A stretch of 64,000 nucleotides of DNA from an uncultured Poribacteria bacterium (GCA_951828515.1 OX639992.1:3512217-3576216), one strand, 5' to 3'; counted from the first letter of the stretch, positions 34,761 to 44,232 are shown. The notes: generated by a model not told the origin, from the letters alone. Numbers and translations are program-made.

Positions 34761-35942
34761 CTACTCGAAAACCTCGAGTTTGCCATCTTTAACAATCAGA
34801 ACAACCGGGTCATAAATCGCGTCTCCGTTGGAATCAAAAGAGAACTTACCCAAAATAGTGTCAAAGTCTTTGATCTCAGCAAGGGCAGCAGCAATCGCTT
34901 CTGAATCCGTTGATTGTGCATTTTTGATCGCTTCCACGAGGATATAAACAGCGGCATACGGTTGTGCAGCCCAAACACTGGGTTCCATGCCGTATCTCGT
35001 GGTGTAGTTCTGAACAAAAGTCTGATTTCCGGGAATGTCAGCCGTGCTAACCCAATCCGTAAAAGTAATCGCTCCCTCGGCGGCATCCCCCGCGCTTTGA
35101 ACTTCGTCTATAGAAAGGACACGACTAATAAACGGAATATCAGCAGGAATCCCAAGTTCACGTCCTTGGGTAAGAATCTTAATAACCTCTATCTGTTGTG
35201 CGGAAACAAAGATCGCGTCCGGACTCAACTCCATTATCCGAGTTAATTGGGCGGAAAAGTCAGTATCACCCGTTTCAAAAGTCTCCGTGGTCAGCACTTC
35301 AATGTTGCTATCGGCGAAAACTTTCCTATATATTTCCTCGCTATTCCGAGAAGCGAAGTCGACCGTATCTGATATCGTTGCTACCCGCTGGTATCCGAGT
35401 TTCTCCTGGGTCACTTTAACACCAATAGGAATCACGACATCCGTAGAGGGACTCGCTCGGAAGATAAATTCACCAATCGCAGCCAAGCCAGAGGCGACAA
35501 CGACTGGACTGAAAGCCACTACCTCGTTTTCTTGGGCAATTGGAAAAACAGATTTGGCGACGTGTGAAGTCCAGACACCGAGGATCACAGGAACTTTGTC
35601 TTGGTGAATTAGTTTGTTGAAAGCCGTAATGGCACCTTCTACAGTGCTCATATCGTCTTCAACGATGAATTTGAGGCGTGTCTCGCCGAGCAGCCCCGAT
35701 GTGTTTATTTCCTCAAGTGCCATGTTAAAACTATTTCCCATCACCAGGGCTCCCGGACCAAATTCACCTGGTCCCAAGTCACCCGTCTGAGGCAAGACGA
35801 CTCCAATGGAAAGTTCTTCGCTGCGATCTTCCACCTGAGTGGTAGGTTTGACGACTTGCTTCACCTGTTCACAGCCGATCATACCGGCAACCAATCCAGT
35901 AATAACAAATATAGATATAAATGCAAGAGATTTAATCTTCAT
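34761..35942 (-). CDS. Branched-chain amino acid ABC substrate-binding lipoprotein 1
   Basis: This 393-residue lipoprotein (lipobox GMIGC) is a type I periplasmic binding protein of the LivJ/LivK class. It shows the two-lobed pattern ELSIGVVLPQTGDLGPGEFGPGALVMGNSF, DDMSTVEGAITAFNKLIHQDKVPVILGVWTS and the C-terminal FDSNGDAIYDPVVLIVKDGKLEVFE. It would bind an amino acid or other small solute at the outer face of the inner membrane. No permease or ATPase genes of a LIV system are nearby, so it must work with parts encoded elsewhere or act as a sensor. A second binding protein lies just upstream. Confidence 0.9.
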   Translation of the reverse strand: MKIKSLAFISIFVITGLVAGMIGCEQVKQVVKPTTQVEDRSEELSIGVVLPQTGDLGPGEFGPGALVMGNSFNMALEEINTSGLLGETRLKFIVEDDMSTVEGAITAFNKLIHQDKVPVILGVWTSHVAKSVFPIAQENEVVAFSPVVVASGLAAIGEFIFRASPSTDVVIPIGVKVTQEKLGYQRVATISDTVDFASRNSEEIYRKVFADSNIEVLTTETFETGDTDFSAQLTRIMELSPDAIFVSAQQIEVIKILTQGRELGIPADIPFISRVLSIDEVQSAGDAAEGAITFTDWVSTADIPGNQTFVQNYTTRYGMEPSVWAAQPYAAVYILVEAIKNAQSTDSEAIAAALAEIKDFDTILGKFSFDSNGDAIYDPVVLIVKDGKLEVFE

Positions 35943-35977
35943 CTTAGTCTCCTGTTCGTTAGGTTTTTAACAGCGAA

Positions 35978-36003
35978 CGAGTTCTCACCGAAATGAGAAC
36001 TCG
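35978..36003 (-). terminator. Hairpin between the two binding-protein genes
   Basis: CGAGTTCTC and GAGAACTCG form a perfect 9-bp stem with an 8-nt loop, 36 bp before the downstream binding-protein gene. On the plus strand CGCACTTTTT follows, but leftward transcription meets no T-run directly, so it may be a leader hairpin or weak terminator. Confidence 0.5.
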
Positions 36004-36043
36004 CGCACTTTTTGAATAAGACTGTTTTTAACCTGTTTTGGAC

Positions 36044-36152
36044 CTACTCGGCGCCACTAATCTCAAACACTGTTTCAGTTCCAACAACTTTGTAAGGCTG
36101 CGTCTGTCCGTTAAGAATGCGGCAATTCCATCCGCAGGAATCCCGAACTTCC
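36044..36152 (-). pseudogene. C-terminal coding remnant
   Basis: An open frame without a convincing start codon ends in TAG at 36044-36046 and encodes RDSCGWNCRILNG followed by QPYKVVGTETVFEISGAE. It looks like the end of a secreted protein domain whose start has been lost. The product is not recognised. A full gene is excluded because the frame is only about 35 codons long and lacks a usable start. Confidence 0.35.
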
Positions 36153-36200
36153 GCGAATAATAAACCCCCTCGTTTAACTAACAAACTTTGTAACTACGTC

Positions 36201-37358
36201 TTAATTTGGGTAAGGATAGACTGTTCCGTCTTCACCTCGGACCACAACGGCACTGTTGTTAGACTCGCGCTTTTGCCCATTATCATTTGCCTTGAAATGA
36301 GAAATCACGGTCGCCCCTGCATAGTCCGTGATGTCGGCAATCGCATCGCGAACCGCTTCTGGATCCGTTGATTGTGCCTTCTCAATGCCTTGTGCAAGTA
36401 ACCGCACCGCATCGTAGCCACCTGCGGCAACACCCCCAGCAGACGTTCCAGGGAACATAGCCTCGAATGCAGAAACAAATTCTGCCGCCTGGGTCCGATG
36501 GAAATTGCTACAGTAGTAGGAATCCGCGAGCAGGGACTTATCCTCTATCTCCGCATGCAGTGGTGCAACATCCCAACCGTCACTGCCGATAAATTTGACT
36601 GTAATCCCCATCGCTCTTGCTTGTTTCATAATAAGAGGGACCTCTGGCGGGAAACTGGCGATAAAAAGGACATCCGGGTTCGCCGCTTTAATCGCGGCAA
36701 GCTGTGCATCAAACATGGTATCCCCTGGCTCATAGACCTCCTCGGCAACAATACTGCCACCGAGTTGTACGAAATTGGCACTGAATTCTTCAACGAAACC
36801 GCCGGAATAGACATCCTGATTCTGCCAAATGATTCCAGCCGTTTTCGCGCCGAGTTCGTCCACTGCAAAATTTGCCATCAGTTCTGCCTGCAACGCATTA
36901 GAAGCACCGACGATAAAGATGAAATCCCCCGTTTCCGTCACATCTTTACCTGTCGCCCCCGCAAGCACTGGAATCGTGGCAACGGGCCCGACCTTCACGG
37001 CATGGCTTGAAAACAGGGGACCTATAATCCCGACAACGTCTTCCATCTCAGCGAAGTCTATTGCGGTCTGAACAACTGTATCGGAGGTCTCCTCCTTAAC
37101 GACAAACTTCAGTTGCCTTCCGAGGACCCCACCCGCGGCATTGATTTGTTGCTGGGCAAGTTCAGCCCCTTGGGTGAAATCAGCATAAGCTGAGTGCCGG
37201 ATCACCCCCACTTTAAGCGGGAGCATCGTGGGGGTATCAGCGGAATCATCTCCCGCGTCAGTCATCACGATGTCACGCACCCTGTCACACCCAGACAGCA
37301 ACACGACTGTGAGTGAAAGCAATACACATATCGCCAATCTAAAAACTTTCACATTCAT
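36201..37358 (-). CDS. Branched-chain amino acid ABC substrate-binding lipoprotein 2
   Basis: This periplasmic binding lipoprotein of about 385 residues (signal LSLTVVLLSGC) belongs to the same LivJ class as the gene downstream. Landmarks are LKVGVIRHSAYADFTQGAELAQQQINAAGGVLGRQLKFVVKEE, GIIGPLFSSHAVKVGPVATIPVLAGATG and GIIWQNQDVYSGGF. The sequences are only distantly similar to each other, so the ligands probably differ. The ATG at 37358 is chosen because AAGGAGATACTT precedes it; the longer frame adds 26 non-signal residues. No transport ATPase or permease is adjacent. Confidence 0.9.
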   Translation of the reverse strand: MNVKVFRLAICVLLSLTVVLLSGCDRVRDIVMTDAGDDSADTPTMLPLKVGVIRHSAYADFTQGAELAQQQINAAGGVLGRQLKFVVKEETSDTVVQTAIDFAEMEDVVGIIGPLFSSHAVKVGPVATIPVLAGATGKDVTETGDFIFIVGASNALQAELMANFAVDELGAKTAGIIWQNQDVYSGGFVEEFSANFVQLGGSIVAEEVYEPGDTMFDAQLAAIKAANPDVLFIASFPPEVPLIMKQARAMGITVKFIGSDGWDVAPLHAEIEDKSLLADSYYCSNFHRTQAAEFVSAFEAMFPGTSAGGVAAGGYDAVRLLAQGIEKAQSTDPEAVRDAIADITDYAGATVISHFKANDNGQKRESNNSAVVVRGEDGTVYPYPN

Positions 37359-37568
37359 AAGTATCTCCTTAATATAGTCAGCTAAGTTGTCAACTTTGTA
37401 GCATAATCTGTTAGAGTGTGTGAGTTGTTGTCGCATAGACTGTTAGTCTGTGCTTGTGCATCCGAAAGTCCACAACGGGTGATACAAAAACGGAGGCTTC
37501 ACAGCGAAAATCTTGTAAGTAGCAACTTGGATTAAACATAATATAAAACAGTTTTCTGTCAAAGACGG

Positions 37569-40541
37569 TTAATTCCGCGCTTCGGGTGTGACTGTTACCT
37601 TTATTCGGTTCCCGTCGCGAAGCACAACTACCTGAACCGGTTCTCCAATCTTCACAGCATCAAGGGCATAGGTATAGTCGTAGATGTTCGCAATCTTCTG
37701 TCCACCGAATTCGATGATAACATCGCCACCCTTCAAACCGGCTTTATCAGCGGGACCACCTGCGCGAACCCCAGAGAGTTTAACACCAGTGCCTTCTGTT
37801 GTATAGTCTGGAATCGTGCCAAGATATGCACGTAGCGTATCGCGACTTCCACCTTCTGACTGGCTCCGTTCGACCTGGACGTATTCCGGACGTTCAAGGA
37901 TACTAATGACATCTAAAACAATACCGTGCGCTAATTGAGATATCCGCGCAAGTCCGTCATAATTGAGGGTTTCTATATCATCCGTTGGACGGTTGTAGTC
38001 TTCGTGTCCACCGGTGAAGAAACTAAGCACCGGCACCTCTTTCGGATAGAAAGCCGTCACGTCCGTCGGCAGATACGGATCGGTTTGTAACGTTAAATTG
38101 AAACCGATGGGAACATTCCGCTTTTCAATGAGTTTCGTCCACACAGATGACGAGCCGACGCCTTGCAAGATGAGTTTATTGTCACGGAGTCGTCCCACCA
38201 TATCGAAATTGACATACGCCACTATCTTATCTAAAGGCACGATTGAATGGTTGACAAAGTGGGTGGACCCGATGAGTCCAAGTTCCTCTCCTGACCAAAG
38301 CGCGAAGATAATTCCCCTGTTAAATTTTTCGGGATGTTCTTGGAACGCTTCACTGAGGGTCGCCGCTAATTCTAACACGACAGCAGTGCCGGAAGCGTTA
38401 TCATCTGCGCCATTATGGATCTGTCCCTCTTCACCCTTCCGAGCAAGTGAACCGATTTCGCCATAGCCGATATGATCATAGTGTGCACCGACAACGACGT
38501 ACTCGGTATCATCCGTTAACTCCGGCGGTGGGAGAAGCGCGATAATATTCTGATCGGTTTTCTTAACCTTCTCAACCGAAACGACGATTTTGATCTTGAC
38601 ATTGGGCAACGGAAACTGTCCAAGGAAGTGTGGATTCTCTACATCAAGTCCCGACTGAACCTCTTTCAGATCCTTGCCAGAGGTCGTAAAGAGTGCATTC
38701 GCGACAGTATCACTAATTGACGCGGCGACAATGCCAGAATCTGCAAGGCTACTATCGAAATCAAGGGGAATCAACTTACCTGCATTCGGAGAATTCGGAC
38801 CGGCGACGACGAGAAACGCCTTTGCCCCGTGTTCCCGTGCTTGCATCGCCTTGTACCGGAGTCCCGCATACCGATTCAGTTGCTGTCGACGTTCCGGGTC
38901 AACCGCTTCGGGAACATAGCGGAGGGCAACGACAATTTTATCCTTCACGTCTAACCCCGCATAAGCGTCATACCCTTCACCCAACTCGCCGGGGACGGTT
39001 AAGCCGTATCCAACAAAGACCACTTCACCTTCAACGATGCCGTTCCGCGAAAAGGAGAGCGGTTGAAAGTCTTGTTCCACACTAAATTCCAATTCCTGTT
39101 CAGCACTATGCATCTGACGCGTGATATGGAACTTGTTTTCTTCCGATATGATCCGTCTGCCTGCGGTGAACTCAAATTCTTGACCAAATCCTCGTAAATA
39201 ACTCGCTTCGTCGCTGATAGGTTTGAGATTCAGGTCTTCAAATTGGGTGGCGATATGCTCCGCTGCGCGTTTCGCACCTTCCGAACCGGTCATCCTGCCT
39301 TCAAGCGCATCGCCAGCCAGAAAATCAATATGTTGACGGATACTCGTTTTTTTAGAGGGTTCGGAGTCAGAAACCGTTCGGACCGGATGTACGGGTGAAT
39401 TGTGGCTCCTCGGTGCTGATGTAACTGCCTTCAGTGCGGCTTCATGGTTCCAGTCGGCGAGGTAAAGTTGCGAAACCTCCTGACTGTTCCGAGTCGAGGT
39501 CCAGCACAAACGGTTGCCATCTGGTGAAAAAACAGGTAGCCCGTCAAATCCGTCGGTTGTGGTAACACGGACGGGTTCATGTCTACCTCTCCCATCAACG
39601 AGATATAACTCAAAATTAGAGAATCCAAGCTTGTTGGAAGCAAAGATAACATAAGCACCGCTCGGATGGAAGTAGGGTGCCCAAGACATGCTATCGAAAT
39701 CAGTGAGTCGCCGTCTATTGGAACCATCTATCCGCATTGTGTAGATGTCGGCTTCGCTGCCGTCAGGTGTGAAGTGTCGCCAAACGATATGTTGTCCGTC
39801 GGGTGTAAAGAATGGACCCCCATCGTAGCCTGGAGAATCCGTTAGCTGAATTTGATCGGATCCGTCGGCATTCATGATATAAATTTCGCCGAAATAGGCG
39901 GGATCGACTTCCAGCTGTTTCAGGTCCTTTGGGGAGAGTTGGCTTTTGGGATATGCGTTCCGTAGCGAACAGAAAACGATACGTTTGCCATCAGGCGAAT
40001 ATGAGGCTTCAGCATCATAGCCCGGCGCGTTTGTCAGTTGATTGAGGTTACCACCCTCTCGGTTTGCCGAGAAGATGTCCATCTTTTCATCGTAATCCCA
40101 ACTGTAGCGTCTTTCTTGCCCCGATGCCCGGAATTTCAGTTCCTCTTCCTGTTTCGCTTGCGCAAAAGCATCGTGATGAGTCGACGCGTAAAGTACTTCA
40201 TCGGTCCCTGGACGGAAAAAAGCACATGTTGTCTTTCCCACACCGGATGAGACACGGTGTGTATCGCCTGTCAGTAGGTCTAAAAGATAGATTTGATAGA
40301 ACGGATTATCCGATTCGCGTTCACTTTGGAAGATGAGCGCGTTGCCATCTTCGGAGAAATACCCCTCGCCAGCACGCTTTCCATCATACGTGAGCTGTCG
40401 GATATTGCTGAGAAATCGGGACTCGTCAGCAGGGTTGACGTCTGTTCCATCTGGTGAAGCATGCTGTGCCCACACTTCGTCTGTTAGAAAAACAGCAAAG
40501 AATATCGCGCAGGAAAAAACGAACCATTTGATGTAGCGCAT
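37569..40541 (-). CDS. TolB-like propeller, M28 aminopeptidase and PDZ fusion, secreted
   Basis: This secreted protein of about 990 residues starts with a signal peptide (MRYIKWFVFSCAIFFAVFL). It has a TolB/WD40-like propeller (PDGKRIVFCSLR, TPDGQHIVWRHF, HPSGAYVIFASNK, SPDGNRLCWTSTR), then a PA-type insert and an M28 zinc peptidase. The peptidase part shows VVVGAHYDHIGYG, HNGADDNASGTAVVLELA, FALWSGEELGLIGSTHFV and VAYVNFDMVGRL. A C-terminal PDZ domain follows (GGPADKAGLKGGDVIIEFGG). It probably trims peptides outside the inner membrane. The start at 40541 follows GGGAGGG; the frame from 40748 would run into the next gene's end. Confidence 0.9.
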   Translation of the reverse strand: MRYIKWFVFSCAIFFAVFLTDEVWAQHASPDGTDVNPADESRFLSNIRQLTYDGKRAGEGYFSEDGNALIFQSERESDNPFYQIYLLDLLTGDTHRVSSGVGKTTCAFFRPGTDEVLYASTHHDAFAQAKQEEELKFRASGQERRYSWDYDEKMDIFSANREGGNLNQLTNAPGYDAEASYSPDGKRIVFCSLRNAYPKSQLSPKDLKQLEVDPAYFGEIYIMNADGSDQIQLTDSPGYDGGPFFTPDGQHIVWRHFTPDGSEADIYTMRIDGSNRRRLTDFDSMSWAPYFHPSGAYVIFASNKLGFSNFELYLVDGRGRHEPVRVTTTDGFDGLPVFSPDGNRLCWTSTRNSQEVSQLYLADWNHEAALKAVTSAPRSHNSPVHPVRTVSDSEPSKKTSIRQHIDFLAGDALEGRMTGSEGAKRAAEHIATQFEDLNLKPISDEASYLRGFGQEFEFTAGRRIISEENKFHITRQMHSAEQELEFSVEQDFQPLSFSRNGIVEGEVVFVGYGLTVPGELGEGYDAYAGLDVKDKIVVALRYVPEAVDPERRQQLNRYAGLRYKAMQAREHGAKAFLVVAGPNSPNAGKLIPLDFDSSLADSGIVAASISDTVANALFTTSGKDLKEVQSGLDVENPHFLGQFPLPNVKIKIVVSVEKVKKTDQNIIALLPPPELTDDTEYVVVGAHYDHIGYGEIGSLARKGEEGQIHNGADDNASGTAVVLELAATLSEAFQEHPEKFNRGIIFALWSGEELGLIGSTHFVNHSIVPLDKIVAYVNFDMVGRLRDNKLILQGVGSSSVWTKLIEKRNVPIGFNLTLQTDPYLPTDVTAFYPKEVPVLSFFTGGHEDYNRPTDDIETLNYDGLARISQLAHGIVLDVISILERPEYVQVERSQSEGGSRDTLRAYLGTIPDYTTEGTGVKLSGVRAGGPADKAGLKGGDVIIEFGGQKIANIYDYTYALDAVKIGEPVQVVVLRDGNRIKVTVTPEARN

Positions 40542-40614
40542 CTCAATCCCTCCCATTATGGTATGGCCTTCTAATGAACATGCAATAAATCGCACGGCTA
40601 CAAACGGGTTGATG

Positions 40615-41466
40615 TTATAGGTATTGAGCGGCTTTTTGTTTGAGGAACGCGAGTCCATCTGTCGCGAGGCTCTCGGCACTCGGTGCGATGTCGCGCCAGA
40701 TGCAGGTCGCAGCGGCGATTTCCTTGACTGCCGGGGTAAATGATTCAATCACGAGCCATTTGTCATAGTTCACTTTAGCGAGGGCACCGAATACACCGTT
40801 CCAATCTACAAGTCCTGTACCCGGAGTACCGCGATCGTTTTCACAGCAATGAACGTGATGCAAGAAATCGCCGGTCGCGATAATAGCATCCGCCTGATTT
40901 TTTTCCTCGATGTTCATGTGGAATGTGTCCAGATGCACCTTGAAGTAGGGACTCTCTACGGCTTCACAAAGTTTAACAGCGTCAGCTGCGATGTTAATGA
41001 AATAGGTTTCAAATCGGTTGAGCGGTTCACTGGCGAGCGTAACACCGTGTTTTCCAGCGAATTCGCAAACATCTTGCAAACCTTCAACACACCATTCCCA
41101 CTCCTGTTCGTTTCTACCGCGTCCAACGAGTTTGCCGACAGCGCTGTACATAGGTCCAACGAGTGTATCGGCACCCAATTCGGCAACAATTTCACAACAA
41201 CGCTTGAGATAGGTTCTTCCATTTTCTCGAATCGCAGGATCTTCGTCAATCGGATTCCGGTCCCCTGCCATGATATTACACCCGATGGGGTCTAAGCCAG
41301 TATCCTTCAGTAATCCTTGAGTATAAGGGATATCCACTGTGTCTGGATCAAAGATGGGGATTTCAACACCATCAAACCCCATTTCGGCAACTTTAGGGAT
41401 CAGGTCTGCAGTTTCTCTGTCGAACTTATCCGCCCAGAGTAATAAATTTACACCAAACTTTGGCAT
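40615..41466 (-). CDS. Sugar phosphate isomerase/epimerase (tagatose 3-epimerase type)
   Basis: This 283-residue TIM-barrel protein resembles the xylose-isomerase-like and D-tagatose/D-psicose 3-epimerase group. The metal ligands appear in order: E in ASEPLNRFETYF (about 145), D in VHLDTFHMN, H in HVHCCENDRG and E in WLVIESFTP. Such enzymes interconvert ketoses or inositol derivatives; the substrate here is not known. It is leftward and is followed by the propeller-peptidase gene after 73 bp. Its start MPKFGVNLLLWA is close to the family consensus. Confidence 0.88.
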   Translation of the reverse strand: MPKFGVNLLLWADKFDRETADLIPKVAEMGFDGVEIPIFDPDTVDIPYTQGLLKDTGLDPIGCNIMAGDRNPIDEDPAIRENGRTYLKRCCEIVAELGADTLVGPMYSAVGKLVGRGRNEQEWEWCVEGLQDVCEFAGKHGVTLASEPLNRFETYFINIAADAVKLCEAVESPYFKVHLDTFHMNIEEKNQADAIIATGDFLHHVHCCENDRGTPGTGLVDWNGVFGALAKVNYDKWLVIESFTPAVKEIAAATCIWRDIAPSAESLATDGLAFLKQKAAQYL

Positions 41467-41499
41467 TCTGTCTTGTTCTCCTTATTATAATGACTAACG

Positions 41500-41934
41500 C
41501 TATTTTGAAGTTTCTTGTGGCGGGGCTGGGGGCGGTTCCGTGAATTTCTCGCCACGTGCCTCAGCTTCCATTCTCCGAGCGTTCCACGCTGCGACTGCTT
41601 GATAAATCTCTGCTTTACCGCGTGCTTCACCGCGTGCTTCACTTTCGGCTTTTATCTCTTTCTCTCTTTTAAGGGAGTCTCTCAAACGTTGGAACATGAC
41701 ATCTATTCCCTCCTCAATGAATGTCAGCGTTGTCGCTGCTGACATAATTTTCGGAAAATTATCGGCAATCGTGTAGAGTGCCTCCAAAAAACCTTTGCTC
41801 TTCAGTAAAATCTCATGTAAAAATACTGTTGCAAGAGAAGCCATCGCAAAGATCGCGAAAGCTACCATGGCACCTTCAGCATTTCGGACTGTGAACATTG
41901 GTGCCTGTTTGTCTTTGTTGTTTTCCATGGACAT
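41500..41934 (-). CDS. Small membrane-anchored coiled-coil protein, paralogue A
   Basis: This 144-residue protein has a hydrophobic segment (AMVAFAIFAMASLATVFL, about 22-40), a second weaker one, and then a charged helix rich in repeated EARGEARG-type units. Its C-terminal block, KAEIYQAVAAWNARRMEAEARGEKFTEPPPAP, is shared with the otherwise different protein encoded at 58118 (AQFYAQVKSWNDRRIEAESEGKDFEEPMPTP). Function unknown. The start follows GAGAGGTAGC. It is leftward, next to the epimerase gene. Confidence 0.6.
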   Translation of the reverse strand: MSMENNKDKQAPMFTVRNAEGAMVAFAIFAMASLATVFLHEILLKSKGFLEALYTIADNFPKIMSAATTLTFIEEGIDVMFQRLRDSLKREKEIKAESEARGEARGKAEIYQAVAAWNARRMEAEARGEKFTEPPPAPPQETSK

Positions 41935-42136
41935 GCTACCTCTCTACACTTTAAGCATATCCAATTTTTGAGATTTTGTCAAGGGCATTTGGCGGAAGAA
42001 AATAGGGCTATTTATGGTGAATTCTAAAAATAAGCAATATTCAATAATAAATTATCAATTTAGATTGTTTTAAGTTATACTCTGGATACATTTACCTCGT
42101 AAGGAGCGTCTCGATTGAGATGCTGTTTATTGTCCG

Positions 42137-43042
42137 ATGCCGAGTCAGGTCCTCCAACAAGTCGCAAAGCGTATTCACTTGGGATACGAAAAGTTCTTTG
42201 ACAACCTTAAGGACCGCAAAGCAGGTAAAACGAAACGTAAAGTCGGTAGACCGAAAATCAAGCCGAATCATAAATATAACTCCTTGACGTTCACACAAGC
42301 AGGTTTCAAATTAGAAGGCAATCGTCTAAGAATCAACTGTCTCGGTAAGTCGTTCACGTTTTGGAAGCACCGCGACTGGACAGGCACGATAAAGACAGCA
42401 ACACTCAAACGTGATAATGTAGGCGACTACTCTCTCTACCTGAGTTGTGAGGACTGCGAACCCTCCGAGGAACTCCCTTTGACCGGTAATGTGGCAGGGG
42501 CAGACTTCGGAATGAAAACATTCCTCACCCTTTCAGATAACACGAGAATAACGTCCCCCGAATTCTACAAGCAAGGTCTCAACGCAATCCGTTCGGCAAA
42601 CAAGGCACTCTCCCGTAAGCAGTATCTTTCGAGTGGATGGTTTCGTGCGAAGCGTCACCTCTGTCGTATTCATAAGAAAATAGCAAATCAGAGACGCGAT
42701 TGGTTCTTCAAATTGGCCCTTCGACTTGTGCGTAAATACGATACGATTGCGATAGAGACCCTGAACCTTGAGGGTATGAAACGCCTCTGGGGACGGAAAA
42801 TCTCTGATATTGCTTTCGGTGAGTTTGCTCTCATCCTGCGATGGACGTGTGCGAAATATGGTAAAACGTTCGCACAAGCTGGTCGTTGGACTGCCACAAC
42901 AAAACCGTGTTCGGTTTGTGGACATCATAACGAAGATTTAACACTTTCAGATAGACAGTGGACGTGTCCTGACTGTGGGTTTCACCACGATAGAGACATC
43001 AACGCTGCTATCAACATTTTGCAGGCTGGGGTACCCGCGTAA
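42137..43042 (+). pseudogene. tnpB: N-terminally truncated TnpB nuclease of IS605 type
   Basis: This 301-residue product corresponds to TnpB from about its first third onward. The RuvC residues are all present: D in AGADFGMKTFLTLSD, E in TIAIETLNLEGMKRL and D in HHDRDINAAINIL. A zinc ribbon CSVCG...CPDCG lies between the last two. The family's N-terminal wedge domain is missing, because an in-frame TGA lies just upstream and only MPSQVLQQVAKRIH remains of it. No tnpA is present. The RuvC centre is intact, but the lost domain makes RNA-guided cutting unlikely. RE-like sequence follows. Confidence 0.85.
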
Positions 43043-43198
43043 CAATGCGCGATAAAGCCGTCCGATCGCACCTTCATGAGTGCGGCGGAGACGGAATAAT
43101 AGCCTGCGGGTGGAGCGACAGTCAGACGTTCAAACCTCTGGTAAGAACGCAGTCGCTACGAAACCGAAGCCCACGCCTTTAGGCGTTGGATGGTATCA
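43000..43198 (+). ncRNA. Candidate omega-RNA / IS605 right end after tnpB
   Basis: The sequence after tnpB ends with GAAGCCCACGCC-TTTA-GGCGTTGG and ATGGTATCAC, the hairpin-plus-terminal arrangement typical of IS200/IS605 right ends, where the omega-RNA scaffold is encoded. The first hairpin strand starts near 43169. The guide would be read from sequence just beyond about 43198, directly before the dockerin-FGE gene. Expression has not been shown. Confidence 0.55.
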
Positions 43199-43224
43199 CG
43201 ACTATATGAAAGGAGTATCAACAA

Positions 43225-44232
43225 ATGAATAGAAAACAGATTGTGTTTATTTTTGCGATCGTCGTGTTGGTGTGTCTCACGCGAGGGATTTCGGTCGGTG
43301 GGAACGTGGATGTCAACGGGGATGGTGTCGTGAATACGGCAGATTTGGAGTTTGTTGGGACACACCTTGGCAGGTTGGGTGAGCATGCTGCCGATGTCAA
43401 TGACGATAACGTTGTGAACATAGCCGACCTGATGTTGGTAAAGAATGCGATAGGCGCGCCGGTTTCAGGCGTTGGCGAAATGGTGCTGATTCCGGCTGGT
43501 GCGTTTCAAATGGGCAGCACCCGCGAGTATTCGAACGAATGGCCTGTGCATACGGTGTACCTCGATGCGTTCTATATGGATAAGTATGAGGTAACGAATG
43601 CGGCGTATGCGGCGTTTCTCAATGCTAAAGGAAAACATGGTGAGGCTGGAGTTATCTGGTATGACCTCGCCGATGGTGATGCGCGGATATCCCTTATTGG
43701 GGGTACCTATCGTGTAGATGCGGGATATGAAGATCACCCTGTGGTAGAGGTGAGTTGGTATGGAGCGATGGCTTATGCGCAGTGGGCAGGCAAGCGTTTG
43801 CCGACAGAGGCGGAATGGGAGAAGGCAGCGCGTGGGGGTTTGGCAGGTAAGAGGTATCCGTGGGGGGATACGATTGATGCTACCAAAGCGAACTTCTGGC
43901 CCCATGTTAAGGATACCACGCCAGTCGGCAGTTATCCTGCGAACGGTTACGGTCTCTACGATATGTCAGGCAACGTGTGGGAGTGGTGTTTGGATGCGTA
44001 TGATGGCGGTTTCTATCGTAATTCGCCGCGTCGGAATCCAATAGCAGGTGCGAATAATATAGCCGAGGTGCTAAATGAATTCACAAATAATAACTTAACA
44101 AATGCTTCCCGCGTTTTGCGTGGCGGCTCCTGGAGCTTTACGGCTCAGGACGTGCGGGTCGCCTATCGCTTCGGCTCTTCGCCTTCGACTGCGCACTACA
44201 GCGGCGGTTTTCGTTGTGCGAGGGCTCGGTAA
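43225..44232 (+). CDS. Secreted dockerin plus FGE-sulfatase-domain protein
   Basis: This 335-residue protein has a signal peptide (IVFIFAIVVLVCLTRG) and two dockerin-like calcium loops (DVNGDGVVNTADLEFVGTHLG and DVNDDNVVNIADLMLVKNAIG, about residues 27-77). A formylglycine-generating-enzyme/C-type-lectin-like domain follows: MVLIPAGAFQMGS, the EWPVHTVYLDAFYMDKYEVTN core, WAGKRLPTEAEWEKAARGG and GLYDMSGNVWEW. The C-terminal RVLRGGSWSF...GFRCAR region is of the kind diversified in many genomes. Catalysis is not assured. The ATG follows GAAAGGAGTATCAACAA. It lies directly after the IS605 right end. Confidence 0.88.
   Translation: MNRKQIVFIFAIVVLVCLTRGISVGGNVDVNGDGVVNTADLEFVGTHLGRLGEHAADVNDDNVVNIADLMLVKNAIGAPVSGVGEMVLIPAGAFQMGSTREYSNEWPVHTVYLDAFYMDKYEVTNAAYAAFLNAKGKHGEAGVIWYDLADGDARISLIGGTYRVDAGYEDHPVVEVSWYGAMAYAQWAGKRLPTEAEWEKAARGGLAGKRYPWGDTIDATKANFWPHVKDTTPVGSYPANGYGLYDMSGNVWEWCLDAYDGGFYRNSPRRNPIAGANNIAEVLNEFTNNNLTNASRVLRGGSWSFTAQDVRVAYRFGSSPSTAHYSGGFRCARAR

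Noticed and set aside
40542-40748. Longer start for the M28/propeller protein
   Set aside because: It would run past the signal peptide into the neighbouring epimerase gene's 3' end; ATG 40541 has GGGAGGG 6 nt upstream and a proper signal peptide.
43225-44232. Complete diversity-generating retroelement
   Set aside because: Neither a reverse transcriptase nor a template repeat was found in the 64 kb; only the possible target domain is here.
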